Made by a program: the position numbers and the translations under genes. DNA of 64,000 bases from JABMRP01 sp964444795. Lineage in GTDB: Bacteria > Planctomycetota > Planctomycetia > Pirellulales > Thermoguttaceae. A model generated the notes under the pieces. The model was not told the DNA's origin and made no database searches. It saw nothing but the letters and a program-made list of their open reading frames with translations. The stretch spans positions 62,001 through 126,000 of the forward strand of contig CAYUIQ010000001.1 in the NCBI GenBank assembly GCA_964444795.1. The letters are read 5' to 3'. Positions 40,677-50,733 of the stretch are shown one piece after another (position 1 is the first letter of the stretch; each line of letters starts with the position of its first letter).

Positions 40677-43600
40677 CTATTGAAGATTGGGCTGCGCTTG
40701 CGAAACGCGATCTTCGGGACACGTGTACTCGTCTTGGGAGTATTCCGTACGGACGCGGGGGGCCGTTTTGGTTTTCGGCGGGTAGGTCCAAAGGGGGAAC
40801 CAATCGCTGGGGGCGTCTTCAATCTCGCGGACGTCCTCGTCGCTGCGGTACATGGCCCAGAGGTCGACCCAGGCGATCAGCATCCGCAGATCTTCGGCCG
40901 ACAGATGCTTGCCGCAACGCTCCCTGTTCATGGCCTCGGCGATCAGCCTGCTTTTGGGCGATAGGTAGGTCAACGGCGGCAGGGTGTCGTAGGGTACATG
41001 CATGGTGCTCGGCAGTCCGACGCAAGTTCGCGAGGCGGCGATGCCGGGGGTACCCCTGAGGTGGTGATGGTCCTTGCCGAGCGTGAGCGTCAAATAGGGT
41101 TCGGGGAAGATACCACCCCAACGTTGCACGCCGCCCATTCCGGATCGGGTCGGCGAATTATCGGGCCGCAGCGTCAGATTGAGTGTTTCAACCGCCTCTC
41201 CATCGCCCTGATGGCAGTCGGCACAGGCACGATCGAAGATCGGTTGAACGTGCTTGACGTAGGAAAGGGAACGGACGCCCCACGGCGGCGGCTCGATCGT
41301 GTCGGGCGTTCTTCCGGCCTTGATCGGGGTGGCGACCGGCGTCGAGTTATGTGCCTCGTGGCAGCCTACGCACCCTCGGTATTCGCCCGGTCGGGCCGAT
41401 ACCCAGGAACGCATCGTGTGGACGGCCCGATAATGCTCGTCGAGCACCTGGAAATAAAGCATCCGACAAGGCGGGACCTCGAAGTTGACCGAACCGTCTT
41501 CGCGAATCGGCACGATGCCGTGGATCTGCTTCACGCTTAACGGACCCGTAACACTAGTCACGGGCCCTTGCACCACGGAGGCATCGCCCCAGGAAAGGTC
41601 GGTCGTCGGCGTGGGTGTTTTGCCTTCTAGAAACCTTTCGCCCCAGACGCCCCACGCCGTGTTCGGACCGTCGCTGCCGAACGGCTTGCCGCCCGAGTGA
41701 ACGATGCCGACCGAGTAGTTCTTCGGCATGCTCTCGACCACGCGCACGTATTTGCCGAGCTGGCGCACTTCCGGCGGGGCGGCGTCGAATATGTTGTTCG
41801 AGAAGAACACCCCGGGGCGAATCGCCGGCTGGTCCTTCTCCGAGCCGGGCATATCGGCCAAATCGGGCAACAGCGGCGGCGTCTTTCGCGAGCGGACCGG
41901 CTGGGCGTACAGCACGTTGTTCTCGCCCTGGTAGATCAGCTCGCGATTGCCGTGGACGTCCATCAGGTAGAGTTTGAACTTGCCGATGGTTGGATCGTGG
42001 CCCGAACGCATCCCACCGATCCAAATTCCGCCGGTTCGGGCGGAAACGAGGAACAACTCCTCGCTCAACGGATACGGCGTCTTGTAGGCCGCGTATTTGC
42101 CCGACGTGTGATACTCGGCCGTCACTCCGGGCGTCGGGGTCGGACCGTTGCCGACCTCCGGCCAGTGCATCTCTTGGGTCACTTTCCAGACGCCGTTGGG
42201 AAAGTTCAGGCCCTGCTTCGGATCCACCACGCCGATGCACCCAACCCAGACGTCGTGATGGCCGAATCCGTTGAACAACACCTTGGTGGAACCGGGAATC
42301 TGCCGCGCTTCACCCAAGTGGTCCGGGTACACGCTCTGATTACCCCAGAATGCCGCGGCCCCCGTGCCGTCGGGACGCATCGTCCAGAGCGATTGAATGT
42401 GCATGGGAGACTTGTCGACGTACTCCCAGCGGGTCGAAAGGACTCGCCCGTCGTCGAGCAAGGAGGGCGAATACTCCGGCTCGGTGCCGGGAGAGAGGAT
42501 GTGGATGTTCTTGCCATCGGCATCGCAACGGGTTTGAATATAGCTGCGTGCCCACATGCCGCATTGAGCGTACGTTTCGGCCCGGGTCGAAAGGAACAGG
42601 TATCGGTCGCCGGGCAAGTAGATCGGGTCGATGTCGCTGTAGCCGCCGGAGGTGATCTGGCGGAAGTCGTTTCCGTCGAGTCCGATCTCGTAGAGGTGAT
42701 AGGCCTTTTCGTTTTCCGGCTTCATGCAGAACAAGGCCCGGCGGCCGTCGAAAGAGAGGTCGAAACTCATCATCGCACCCCGTTGCCCGAACTCGTCGGT
42801 CGGGGCAAGGCGGCGGGGTGCGGTGGTTTTGGCGAAATCGTCCAGCACCAACAGCTTCGCGCCGTGCGAGGCGCACATCTCGCTGCGGAACCGGCTCTCG
42901 TGGACCCATTCCGTTTGCTGGAACGTTCCGTGCGTGTCCAGACTGCGGTAGGGATAGGGCGCGTCGACGCAGACAATCGCCGAAAAATCGATCTCCGGAC
43001 GCCCGAGCATGATTCGGCGTTTGAGTGCGCGGACGTCGAAATAGATCGCTCGTATTGCCGAAGCGTTCGCGGCCGGAACATCGGCAGAGGCTCGCTGTTC
43101 GATCTGTTCGAGCAGGGCCAGTTCGTCGGACAGGTCGCGAGCGTCGATCCGCTCTTGCAGTCGGCCGATCATCTCGCGCGTCCAGAGGATCTCCTGGCCG
43201 GTGCGATCCAGGAGGTCGTCTCCCTCGGTCTGGAAAAGCCATTCCGTTTTCCGTTGCAGTTCGGTCTTGCCGAGGTGGGGGGCTTCTTCGGTGAAGAAGA
43301 GTTCGCGAGCTCGGCGGGCCATTGCCGCGCGGCGATGCTTTTCGATCATCGCCGTCTTCGCCACGACCCACTTTGGATCGTCGGGGGTGTCGTTGGACGC
43401 CTCGTAAAGGGCCAACTGGCCCTCCAGCGGCATCGCCGAGCCGAACAGCCGAACGTCGTCGATGCGGCCGCTAAACGGATATTCGCCGTTGAGCGATCCA
43501 ATCCGCACGCGCGTAACGGCCGACTTCAAAGCGGCCGGCGAGAGCGTGCCCGCGTGGGTCTTATGCACCAGATCGTTCGATCGGAGGATCGATTTGCCCA

Positions 43601-44141
43601 TGGTGCTGTCGTTGACGAACACGACGTGATACCATCGGCCCGGTTCCCAGGCGAGCGGCTTGGTTGCGAAACTTTGCCACCCGCCGCCGTCCTGCCAGCC
43701 AAAACTGAGGGTGCTGCTATTTACTTCCACCTGAATGCGATGCGAGAGTGTTCCGTCCGAGAACGAAAACAGCATTCGACTGCCCCCGCCGTCGTATTGG
43801 ATCCACATCGAAACGGTGAAGTCGGTCAGCTTGCCAAGTGCGGCGGCATGGCGGTCGAGACTAATGGACCCGGCTGCGGGGATGCGAATGGCTTGCCCCA
43901 ACTTGCCCTCGACGGAGTGTTGTTCTACGGCCGGGATCAACGTGCCGTGAAACCCACTGGGCGAGGAATCGGCCAGACGGTCGCCCTGCCCGATCTCATC
44001 GAGCTTCCAATGACCGACCAGCCTCGGTTCGCCTAGGGCCGGAGCCGGCAGAACCAGAATCAAGAAGACGAACAGACTCGACGGGCCCATGCGGATGGCT
44101 CTCGAAGAACCGAAGCACGCGGCGATCGTTGGGCGTTTCAT
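40677..44141 (-). CDS. LamG-fused HzsA-related dihaem c-type cytochrome
   Basis: The 1154-residue secreted protein starts with a signal peptide (core SSLFVFLILVLPAPALG). A LamG domain at about 40-245 has LVGHWKLDEIGQGDRLADSS and LTDFTVSMWIQYDGGGSRML. A helical linker at about 250-350 and a WD-like propeller at about 380-880 follow, the latter with SFDLSFDGRRALFCMKPENE and DIDPIYLPGDRYLFLSTRA. The C-terminal domain has two haem-attachment sites, CVGCH (about 924-928) and CADCH (about 973-977). The propeller plus two haems matches what databases call HzsA-related, after the alpha subunit of hydrazine synthase. Such proteins are widespread in non-anammox planctomycetes and their reaction is unknown. 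It is last in the co-directional block running from 62177. An ATG at 44090 would give a shorter signal peptide. Confidence 0.83.
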   Translation of the reverse strand: MKRPTIAACFGSSRAIRMGPSSLFVFLILVLPAPALGEPRLVGHWKLDEIGQGDRLADSSPSGFHGTLIPAVEQHSVEGKLGQAIRIPAAGSISLDRHAAALGKLTDFTVSMWIQYDGGGSRMLFSFSDGTLSHRIQVEVNSSTLSFGWQDGGGWQSFATKPLAWEPGRWYHVVFVNDSTMGKSILRSNDLVHKTHAGTLSPAALKSAVTRVRIGSLNGEYPFSGRIDDVRLFGSAMPLEGQLALYEASNDTPDDPKWVVAKTAMIEKHRRAAMARRARELFFTEEAPHLGKTELQRKTEWLFQTEGDDLLDRTGQEILWTREMIGRLQERIDARDLSDELALLEQIEQRASADVPAANASAIRAIYFDVRALKRRIMLGRPEIDFSAIVCVDAPYPYRSLDTHGTFQQTEWVHESRFRSEMCASHGAKLLVLDDFAKTTAPRRLAPTDEFGQRGAMMSFDLSFDGRRALFCMKPENEKAYHLYEIGLDGNDFRQITSGGYSDIDPIYLPGDRYLFLSTRAETYAQCGMWARSYIQTRCDADGKNIHILSPGTEPEYSPSLLDDGRVLSTRWEYVDKSPMHIQSLWTMRPDGTGAAAFWGNQSVYPDHLGEARQIPGSTKVLFNGFGHHDVWVGCIGVVDPKQGLNFPNGVWKVTQEMHWPEVGNGPTPTPGVTAEYHTSGKYAAYKTPYPLSEELFLVSARTGGIWIGGMRSGHDPTIGKFKLYLMDVHGNRELIYQGENNVLYAQPVRSRKTPPLLPDLADMPGSEKDQPAIRPGVFFSNNIFDAAPPEVRQLGKYVRVVESMPKNYSVGIVHSGGKPFGSDGPNTAWGVWGERFLEGKTPTPTTDLSWGDASVVQGPVTSVTGPLSVKQIHGIVPIREDGSVNFEVPPCRMLYFQVLDEHYRAVHTMRSWVSARPGEYRGCVGCHEAHNSTPVATPIKAGRTPDTIEPPPWGVRSLSYVKHVQPIFDRACADCHQGDGEAVETLNLTLRPDNSPTRSGMGGVQRWGGIFPEPYLTLTLGKDHHHLRGTPGIAASRTCVGLPSTMHVPYDTLPPLTYLSPKSRLIAEAMNRERCGKHLSAEDLRMLIAWVDLWAMYRSDEDVREIEDAPSDWFPLWTYPPKTKTAPRVRTEYSQDEYTCPEDRVSQAQPNLQ

Positions 44142-44230
44142 TTCAACAAGCCTTCGAACTCGGGATCGGGATCCGAAACAGCCGACAGTTTATGCGTCTC
44201 CCCGCCTTCCGTCAACAACGAATGACGGCG

Positions 44231-47200
44231 TCATTCGCCGGAGAGGCACCGAATCGCGCCGTCCTGCATAGTCAAGTACAATCGGCCCCGGGCAGCGATC
44301 AGGCCGTCCCACGCGGGCAGTCCGTCGAATCTGGCTTCGGACAGTTTCTTGCCGTCGGCGGCGGAAATAGCGCATAGCAGCGTGCCCTGCTTTCCTTCCA
44401 GTGCCTCACGCTGAGATTGGAGCGACTGCGCCGCGGAAAGCGTGTAGGGGTGCGGGGCGTCTCCCGCGGCCACGCCGAACGTGTCGGGAGGACCGGCAAT
44501 GAAAAGGACCTTATCGCTGAGCACCATGCCCCGGGCCAAGAGATCGATCTTGCCTTTCCAGAGCGTGGGGATATCCGGTTTCTTCGCCGACCAGGGTAAA
44601 CGCCTCGCGTTCGTTGCTCCCGCGCCGGCAGCAAACTCGGACCGGTCTGCGGTATAGAGAAGGTACTGCATCTTTCCCAGCCCCACGTGACCGCCAACGT
44701 GACCATATTGATTCAAGCGACCGAACCCGTAGATTCTCTCCTGGTCCATCACCATCAGCCGCCCGGCGGGACGGCGCTCGCCCGCGGCGAACCAGCGAGT
44801 ATAACCCCCGGGCATCCCGTAGCCGAACTGCCAGTAGGTCCGGTGCCACCAGGAGTCGTCCAAGAAGCCGGCCGAGCTAAACAGGTGTGGCACGTTGCCG
44901 GGCTGGACGGCACCTTGTTTGTCCAGTCGCATCTGTCGCATGAAGATGTTGGTTCCGTCGCTGGCCAGCACGTCGGGAAACGATGCGCGCGTGATCCGCT
45001 GCCGCAGGATCCTTTGCCCCGTCCGGGCATCCAACGCGTGGAAGAAGAGCCCGTCCATGTGGGCCGTTCTGCCGGCAACGGCGTAGACGACGTCGTCTTG
45101 GACGAGGACACTACCATGTACCGGCCAGACCGATTCGACTTTTCCGTAGGCTACGATCCGCCGGTCGACCGGTGCCGCCCGGTATCGCCAGACCAGTTGG
45201 CCGTCGGAGGCTCGCAGGCAGTAGATCCAGCCATCGGCGCAACCGAAAATCACGGTGCCCTTACGAATGGTGGGCGGTGAATCGACGGACCCTCCGGTTG
45301 CAAAGGTCCAGAGCGGCTTACCGGACTCGGCGTCCAGGGCGTGGACCGTATGGCTCTCGGGAGCGGCCGTAATGAGCATGCCCTCGGCGACGACCGGCGC
45401 GGTAAGACGCGTGCCCAGCTTGGCTTCCCAGGCGACTGCCAGCTTGGCGCCGACGGTCGTGTTGGCGACACCGCTGCGCGCCGTGTCGTGTCGATAGGTC
45501 GGCCAGTCTTCGGAAAGCGGAGCACGGAAAGCGGAGAGCGGAGATTCGTAGGCCGGGCCCTTTTCGAGCCGAACCGTACCGGATGTGTCTTCCGCCGGAC
45601 TGGCGTTGGGAGCCAAGGCGTTGAAACTGCTGAGCGTGGATTCGACACTACATGCGCACGAATGGTGCGGAGCATACAGCAGTCCGTTGCAGGGCAACAT
45701 GCCGTATTGGCACGACCCGCGTACAAAACTGCTCACCGTCTGGACGCCCGTGGCAAGGTCATAAAACTCGGTCCATCTCTGGCACAAGACAAGATACTTC
45801 TCGGTCGCCTTGTTGCGGTAACATCGCCAGTGCGTACCGGGATCCCTGATAGGTGACTTCTTCTGGGGAAGGTGCTTCACCTCACCGGTTCTCAAGTCGA
45901 GTCCGGCCGCAAGGCCCGGTTTGTTGGATCGGACAAATGCCATGTCATCGGTCACGAACACGTCGGCCGGGGCGCGAAAGTTTTCGACGGAAGTTACGCT
46001 CCAGAGGCGCTCGCCCGTGGCCGCATTGTAGGCGATGGCCTCGCCGCCGCGCGAGTGTGCGGTATGCGGGTACATGTGCCACCCGGCGGATCGGCCTTGC
46101 GCGTCTTTGTCTCGCGGGGTCGTGCCAACTTCACGATCCGCACAGATCACCACGCCGCCGGTGGCGACCAGCGTTGGGGCCGAGGAGCCCGGCGCATCGA
46201 GGTTCACCGGACGGGCCGCCCGCCAGAGTTCCTTGCCGCTTTCCGCATCGAGAGCAACCAGCGCCTGTTCGTTCTGAATGAAGACGCGTCCGGCGGACAC
46301 GGCCATGGCGGTGGGCATGATTTCGTGCGTATCGGGGTCATCCTTCTTCCAGAGCAGCTTTCCAGTTTGGGGATCGACGGCGACGAGATGCTTCAGCGGG
46401 GCCTTCTCTCGCCAGAGCTTCCAATGCCTCTCCGGCGAACCGGACGTTCTACCCGTTCCTTTCAGTTCGACCGACATTCTGCCCGTGTCTTCTAGTTCGA
46501 ACGGTTCGCGGTCGCCGACGACCGCAAACAGGGTGCCCTGGTGAAACGCGAATTCCATCGCATTGGCCGTCTGTTGGCACTGGCGGATTGTCTCTCCCGT
46601 GGCGGCATCCAGAATGGTGATCGGCTTGCCGTAACCGAGCGTCACGTAGACACGGTCGCCCGCGGCAACCAATCGGCGAGCCAGAGCCGTCGGGCCGGTT
46701 CGGAACGGACGGAAATGACCCTCCCATGGTTCGATCGTTCGCTTCCAGAGCAGCACCCCGTTGAACGCATCCCGGGCGACCAGCCGCCACTCGGGCTCGA
46801 ATGCCACCGACGCGGCGGGCCCTTCGTCGAGGATCGTGAAGAGACGTCCCTTGGCCGAGACCATGGCGCTGACGCTGCTCAGATGGTCGTGGCTTCTGGC
46901 CCATCGCGGCCCGGAGATCCACTGGTAGCGCTCCGGTGGCCCGACGACCGTGTCCTTTGCCACCGCGTTGTTATCGGCTCCGTGCAGGAAATGGGTCCAC
47001 TCGTCGATTTGCTTCGGCCAGGGTTTGACGATCTTCTTGCCGCCGACGTATGTCACGCCGCGAGGCGCCAACACGCGCATGATCTCTTCCAAGCTCACTT
47101 CGCCCAGATCCTCGGCCACCAGCAAGTTTACGAGATTGTCGACGTACGGCAGCCGCTTCCCGTCGAACGTGTCGACCGACACCTTGCCATGGAGGCCCAG

Positions 47201-47437
47201 CGAGCGGATGTGCTCGCGCGCCGCGGCCACTTGCCCCGCATCGGTGTCCAGGCCGTGTACGAGATAGCTGTCGCCGGCTCGCAAGGCGGCGGTCAGTTTC
47301 CCATCGCCGCAGCCGAGATGTACGACCAGTCCACCTCTGACGCCGGTCGCATCGAGTATCTCTCTTGCCGCGTCATGTTCTGCTTGCACAACACAGGCCG
47401 ACATGCACAGGACGGCTGTCAATAACACTCGGTTCAT
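44231..47437 (-). CDS. Secreted methyltransferase-like/PQQ-propeller fusion, paralogue A
   Basis: The 1068-residue protein begins with a signal peptide (MNRVLLTAVLCMSACVVQAE). A truncated class I methyltransferase fold at about 25-135 has motif I VVHLGCGDGKLT and motif II HGLDTD. A conserved linker, IDEWTHFLHGADNNAVAKD, leads to a PQQ-like propeller from about 170 to the end, with blades LVAVDPQTGKLLWKK, AYNAATGERLWSV and LDARTGQRILRQR. All four paralogues share HWRC (C539 here), RGSC (C576) and HSCAC (C594, C596). A purine-rich repeat encodes SPLSAFRAPLSE in a linker. An ATG at 47437 overlaps the stop of paralogue B (TGATG), with AAGGAG upstream; a GTG at 47440 is possible. Function is unknown; the extracytoplasmic location makes true SAM-dependent catalysis doubtful. 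Confidence 0.82.
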   Translation of the reverse strand: MNRVLLTAVLCMSACVVQAEHDAAREILDATGVRGGLVVHLGCGDGKLTAALRAGDSYLVHGLDTDAGQVAAAREHIRSLGLHGKVSVDTFDGKRLPYVDNLVNLLVAEDLGEVSLEEIMRVLAPRGVTYVGGKKIVKPWPKQIDEWTHFLHGADNNAVAKDTVVGPPERYQWISGPRWARSHDHLSSVSAMVSAKGRLFTILDEGPAASVAFEPEWRLVARDAFNGVLLWKRTIEPWEGHFRPFRTGPTALARRLVAAGDRVYVTLGYGKPITILDAATGETIRQCQQTANAMEFAFHQGTLFAVVGDREPFELEDTGRMSVELKGTGRTSGSPERHWKLWREKAPLKHLVAVDPQTGKLLWKKDDPDTHEIMPTAMAVSAGRVFIQNEQALVALDAESGKELWRAARPVNLDAPGSSAPTLVATGGVVICADREVGTTPRDKDAQGRSAGWHMYPHTAHSRGGEAIAYNAATGERLWSVTSVENFRAPADVFVTDDMAFVRSNKPGLAAGLDLRTGEVKHLPQKKSPIRDPGTHWRCYRNKATEKYLVLCQRWTEFYDLATGVQTVSSFVRGSCQYGMLPCNGLLYAPHHSCACSVESTLSSFNALAPNASPAEDTSGTVRLEKGPAYESPLSAFRAPLSEDWPTYRHDTARSGVANTTVGAKLAVAWEAKLGTRLTAPVVAEGMLITAAPESHTVHALDAESGKPLWTFATGGSVDSPPTIRKGTVIFGCADGWIYCLRASDGQLVWRYRAAPVDRRIVAYGKVESVWPVHGSVLVQDDVVYAVAGRTAHMDGLFFHALDARTGQRILRQRITRASFPDVLASDGTNIFMRQMRLDKQGAVQPGNVPHLFSSAGFLDDSWWHRTYWQFGYGMPGGYTRWFAAGERRPAGRLMVMDQERIYGFGRLNQYGHVGGHVGLGKMQYLLYTADRSEFAAGAGATNARRLPWSAKKPDIPTLWKGKIDLLARGMVLSDKVLFIAGPPDTFGVAAGDAPHPYTLSAAQSLQSQREALEGKQGTLLCAISAADGKKLSEARFDGLPAWDGLIAARGRLYLTMQDGAIRCLSGE
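45511..45541. repeat. GGAAAGCGG-type purine repeat inside paralogue A
   Basis: A short tract, CGGAAAGCGGAGCACGGAAA then GCGGAGAGCGG, repeats an AAGCGG unit. It falls in a loop of the propeller where paralogues differ. Similar tracts appear at 55301-55338 and, in reverse orientation, at 55384-55412 in paralogue D. The tract keeps the reading frame. Confidence 0.5.
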
Positions 47438-50400
47438 CACTTCTCCTTCGTTTGGCTATCGCCAAGACATATCAGGTCGCCGGTGGTCAGGCTGACAAAC
47501 AGTTTGCCCTCGGCCGCGATCAGACCGTCGAACACGGGGATCGCGTCCAATCGGTGTTCGGCGATGGTCGTTCCATCGGTTTTGGAAACGGCGAGCAGCA
47601 TGGCGCCGTCCTTTCCGTTCCATACGTCGGACTGATTCCGCAGATCGTGCTTGTTCTGCTTGTAGCCTTCGGTGGCATCCGAGAAAGAAAAATCCTTCTC
47701 ATCCGAGATGTCTTTCGGACCCGCGATGAACAGGCTGTCGGCGGTGCTCACCATGGCGCGGACGAGCAGGGCGGGTTGATTGTCTTCCCAGCGGCGGTCG
47801 TAAGACTTCTGGAGTACGGCTCGGGGGCCCGAGGGCAGGCCCATGGCGCGATCGATTTTCATTTTGGGGAAGTTTTTCAGTTGGGCCGCCTTGAACTGAT
47901 CGTAAGCGTAGATGTCCTGAGCTTTACTCGTCTTTCGGTCGACGGCAAACAGGCGATACTCCAGAGAGGTTGTCCACCGGTAATACGCGGGCTTGCGGCC
48001 ATACGCGTAGATGGTGGAATCGTCGAGAACGAGCAATCGGCCGGAAGGGTTGTAACGACCCGCGTTGAGATGCCCGATCCAACCGCCGGGGAATGATCGG
48101 GCATAGGTCCAATACGACCGATGGAACCACTGGTCCTCCAGAAACCCGTTGGGCGAGAAGAGATGGGGGGTCTCGGTTTCTTCGGCGATATGCGTGATCC
48201 GGCGGCGATTTCCCTGGGTATCGAATGGCAACGAACGCATGTAGACGTTCTCGCCGTCGCGAGACAGAACGTCCGGCATTGTCGTGGTCATGTCCAGCCA
48301 CGAATCGTATTTCTGTATGCTCCCTCCGCGCAACGGGTCCTTTTCGTCCATGACCGTTTCCGATATCGTCCTGCCGGTGGCCGGATCAAGACGCAAGTAT
48401 CGCAGCCCCCCTTCCAGGAACATGTTGCGGCCGGCGACACAATGGATTTCGTCGTTGGTGATCAAGACGCTGCCATGCACGGGCCATGCCGATTCAAGCT
48501 GACCGTAGGCCATGATAAGCAATTCTTCCCCGAATGCGCGAAATCGCCATACGAGCTCGCCGTCACTGCATCGCAGACAATAGATCCATCCGTCGCGGCA
48601 GCCAAAGATGGCCAGTCCGCGGTAGATGGAAGGCGGGCTGTCGATGCGGCCGCCAGCGACATATTGCCACAGCGGCTTGCCGGTTTCCACGTCGAACACA
48701 TGCAGCGTGTGTCGGTGGATCGATGCCACGTAGACTTTGCCGGCGGCGGTTACCGGCTGGGTCAGCTTTCCGCCGATGCCGACGGACCAGCGCTGCGTCA
48801 GGTTTGTGGAAACGGCCCCGTCCGTATGACCGCTTCTGGCCGAGTCGTGCCGGAAGACGGGCCAGGCGTCTTTGGGCCGGGGGTTGGCGTCTCTGGAAAC
48901 CAGGCCGTATGCCGGGCCTTTTTCGAGTCTTGCGCGGTTGCCCGAAGATCGCGCGGGGCCGATGTTGGACGTGTAGGCGGCGAAACCGGTCTGCTTGGCT
49001 TCAAAATAGCACGCACATGCATGCGGGGGAGTATAGATCAATCCGTTACAGGGCATAATACCGTAAATGCACCCCCCGCGGACCCAATGGTGTTGTTTCC
49101 AGTTCTCGCGCTTGATGTCAACAAATTCGACTCCCATGCGCGCGGGCAGAATGAAGTTCTTCGTCGCCTTGGAGAAATGGCACCGGTGATGAGACAGCCA
49201 AACGATGTCGATATCCGGGGTGAAGTCTTTCTTGATCTCGCCGGTCATGACGTCGCGGCCGATGAATCTGCCCGTGTTCTTCGCCCCGGCCGTATCGCCG
49301 TACCAGACGAGGTTGTCGATGACAAACAGGTCCTTGGGCGACACATAACCCGAGCGGGGATGCGGGGCGGACCAGAGAATGGTTCCGTCCTCGGCGGAGA
49401 GCGAGTACATCATATTCTTCGGCGCCACGACAACGGCTCCGCTATCGAGGATCAACCGGGGCGCGTCCTTTTCGGTCCAGCCGGCTTTTCTTTGCTCGCC
49501 GAGTTTCTCGGAGGTCCACAATGGGGAGCCATCCGCACGGCCCAGCGCCAGGACTTTCTCGCCGTCGAAGTAGACGACCTTCTGGGCGTCGGCCGCAAGG
49601 GTGAAGGTTGACACGGGGCCTTCCTTTTCCCACAAGAGGGCCCCCGTATCCGCCTTCACGGCCGTGATTGCCGTTGACGTTGACGTGCCTCGGACGAGGA
49701 AAAGCGTATCGCCGGAGAGGACGATCTCCCGGGTGTTCTCCGTTCCTCGGCAGGTCAGCAATGTTTTGCCCGAGTCGGCATCCAGCACGGAGACGGGCGC
49801 CTGGATCCCCAGGGTCACGTACACGCGTCCTTCGTCGGCAACCAGCCGGCGCGGCAGCGAGGCCGGCCCGCTCTTGAGTCGCTGTAGGTGGTTAAACCAT
49901 TGGGCAATCGGCCGTTCCCAGAGCAGCAGCCCATTGAACGCATTGTGCGCGGAAAGTTTCCATGCCGGAGGGTGCATCATCGAGACCCGCGGGCCTTGGT
50001 CGCAAATAGAGAAGATCGTTCCGCCGGATGAAACCATCGCGTTCATGCTCGCCATGTGCTCGTGATGCCGGGCCCATTTTGGCGAGGATACCCACTGTAA
50101 TTGCCGCGGCGGGTTGACCGCGTCGTCGTTGGCCACCGGGTTGCCGCCGGCGCTGTGAAGGTAATGCGTCCACTCGTCAATGGCCGGCGGAACCGGCTTG
50201 TTGTACTCAAACCTGTCACCAGCGGCTTCGATGGCGAAACTCGACCCCTGGTCCCCGAATGCCTTCGGCAAAATGGCAAGACCGCGAGGCGCGAGCACCC
50301 GGTCGATCTCCTCCAGCGTTACCTCGCAGTCTTCATCCGCCACCCACATCAGGTTGACCAGATTGTCGGCGTAGGGCAGATGCTTGCCGTCGAACGTGTC

Positions 50401-50685
50401 GACCGACATCCCGTCTTGGAATCCCCGCGAGCGGAGATATTCGCGCGCCGCGGCCACCTTTTCGAGATTCGTGTCCAGGCCGTGTACGACGTAGTTGCCC
50501 GATCCCAGAAAGGCAAGAGACTCCCCGCCTCCAAAGCCGATCTCCACCATCAGCCGGCCTCGGAAGTTGGGTTTCTTGGGGACTGCTTCGGTACTGGCCG
50601 GTTCTTCCCCTCTGACACGGACAGCCGTTGCCGTCAACAGCATCAGCACGGCTAGGCAGCGAAGGCCGGTATGTTGGATAGTCAT
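47437..50685 (-). CDS. Secreted methyltransferase-like/PQQ-propeller fusion, paralogue B
   Basis: This 1082-residue protein is the most divergent of four paralogues. The signal peptide core is CLAVLMLLTATAVRVRG. The Rossmann segment (about 40-140) retains HGLDTN, but motif I is changed to VEIGFGGGESLAF. The linker AIDEWTHYLHSAGGNPVAND and the PQQ-like propeller follow, with blades such as LDADSGKTLLTCRG, VFDVETGKPLWQYV and CLRCSDGELVWRF. The conserved cysteines are in HHRC, RGGC and HACAC. The ATG at 50685 was chosen because it immediately precedes the signal peptide. The longer frame from 50862 reads through the palindromic element at 50734-50822 and yields repeat-derived peptide. It is translationally coupled to paralogue A downstream. 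Confidence 0.82.
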   Translation of the reverse strand: MTIQHTGLRCLAVLMLLTATAVRVRGEEPASTEAVPKKPNFRGRLMVEIGFGGGESLAFLGSGNYVVHGLDTNLEKVAAAREYLRSRGFQDGMSVDTFDGKHLPYADNLVNLMWVADEDCEVTLEEIDRVLAPRGLAILPKAFGDQGSSFAIEAAGDRFEYNKPVPPAIDEWTHYLHSAGGNPVANDDAVNPPRQLQWVSSPKWARHHEHMASMNAMVSSGGTIFSICDQGPRVSMMHPPAWKLSAHNAFNGLLLWERPIAQWFNHLQRLKSGPASLPRRLVADEGRVYVTLGIQAPVSVLDADSGKTLLTCRGTENTREIVLSGDTLFLVRGTSTSTAITAVKADTGALLWEKEGPVSTFTLAADAQKVVYFDGEKVLALGRADGSPLWTSEKLGEQRKAGWTEKDAPRLILDSGAVVVAPKNMMYSLSAEDGTILWSAPHPRSGYVSPKDLFVIDNLVWYGDTAGAKNTGRFIGRDVMTGEIKKDFTPDIDIVWLSHHRCHFSKATKNFILPARMGVEFVDIKRENWKQHHWVRGGCIYGIMPCNGLIYTPPHACACYFEAKQTGFAAYTSNIGPARSSGNRARLEKGPAYGLVSRDANPRPKDAWPVFRHDSARSGHTDGAVSTNLTQRWSVGIGGKLTQPVTAAGKVYVASIHRHTLHVFDVETGKPLWQYVAGGRIDSPPSIYRGLAIFGCRDGWIYCLRCSDGELVWRFRAFGEELLIMAYGQLESAWPVHGSVLITNDEIHCVAGRNMFLEGGLRYLRLDPATGRTISETVMDEKDPLRGGSIQKYDSWLDMTTTMPDVLSRDGENVYMRSLPFDTQGNRRRITHIAEETETPHLFSPNGFLEDQWFHRSYWTYARSFPGGWIGHLNAGRYNPSGRLLVLDDSTIYAYGRKPAYYRWTTSLEYRLFAVDRKTSKAQDIYAYDQFKAAQLKNFPKMKIDRAMGLPSGPRAVLQKSYDRRWEDNQPALLVRAMVSTADSLFIAGPKDISDEKDFSFSDATEGYKQNKHDLRNQSDVWNGKDGAMLLAVSKTDGTTIAEHRLDAIPVFDGLIAAEGKLFVSLTTGDLICLGDSQTKEK

Positions 50686-50733
50686 GTATTGTCGCTGCTT
50701 TCCAGTATCTCGTGGCTCTTGATTGTGTCGGCT

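Noticed and set aside
41697..44036. A 779-codon plus-strand open frame
   Set aside because: It is fully antisense to the LamG/HzsA-related gene, whose signal peptide, LamG motifs and CxxCH sites are unmistakable.
48121..49611. A 496-codon plus-strand open frame
   Set aside because: It is antisense to paralogue B; composition and lack of motifs mark it as a shadow.
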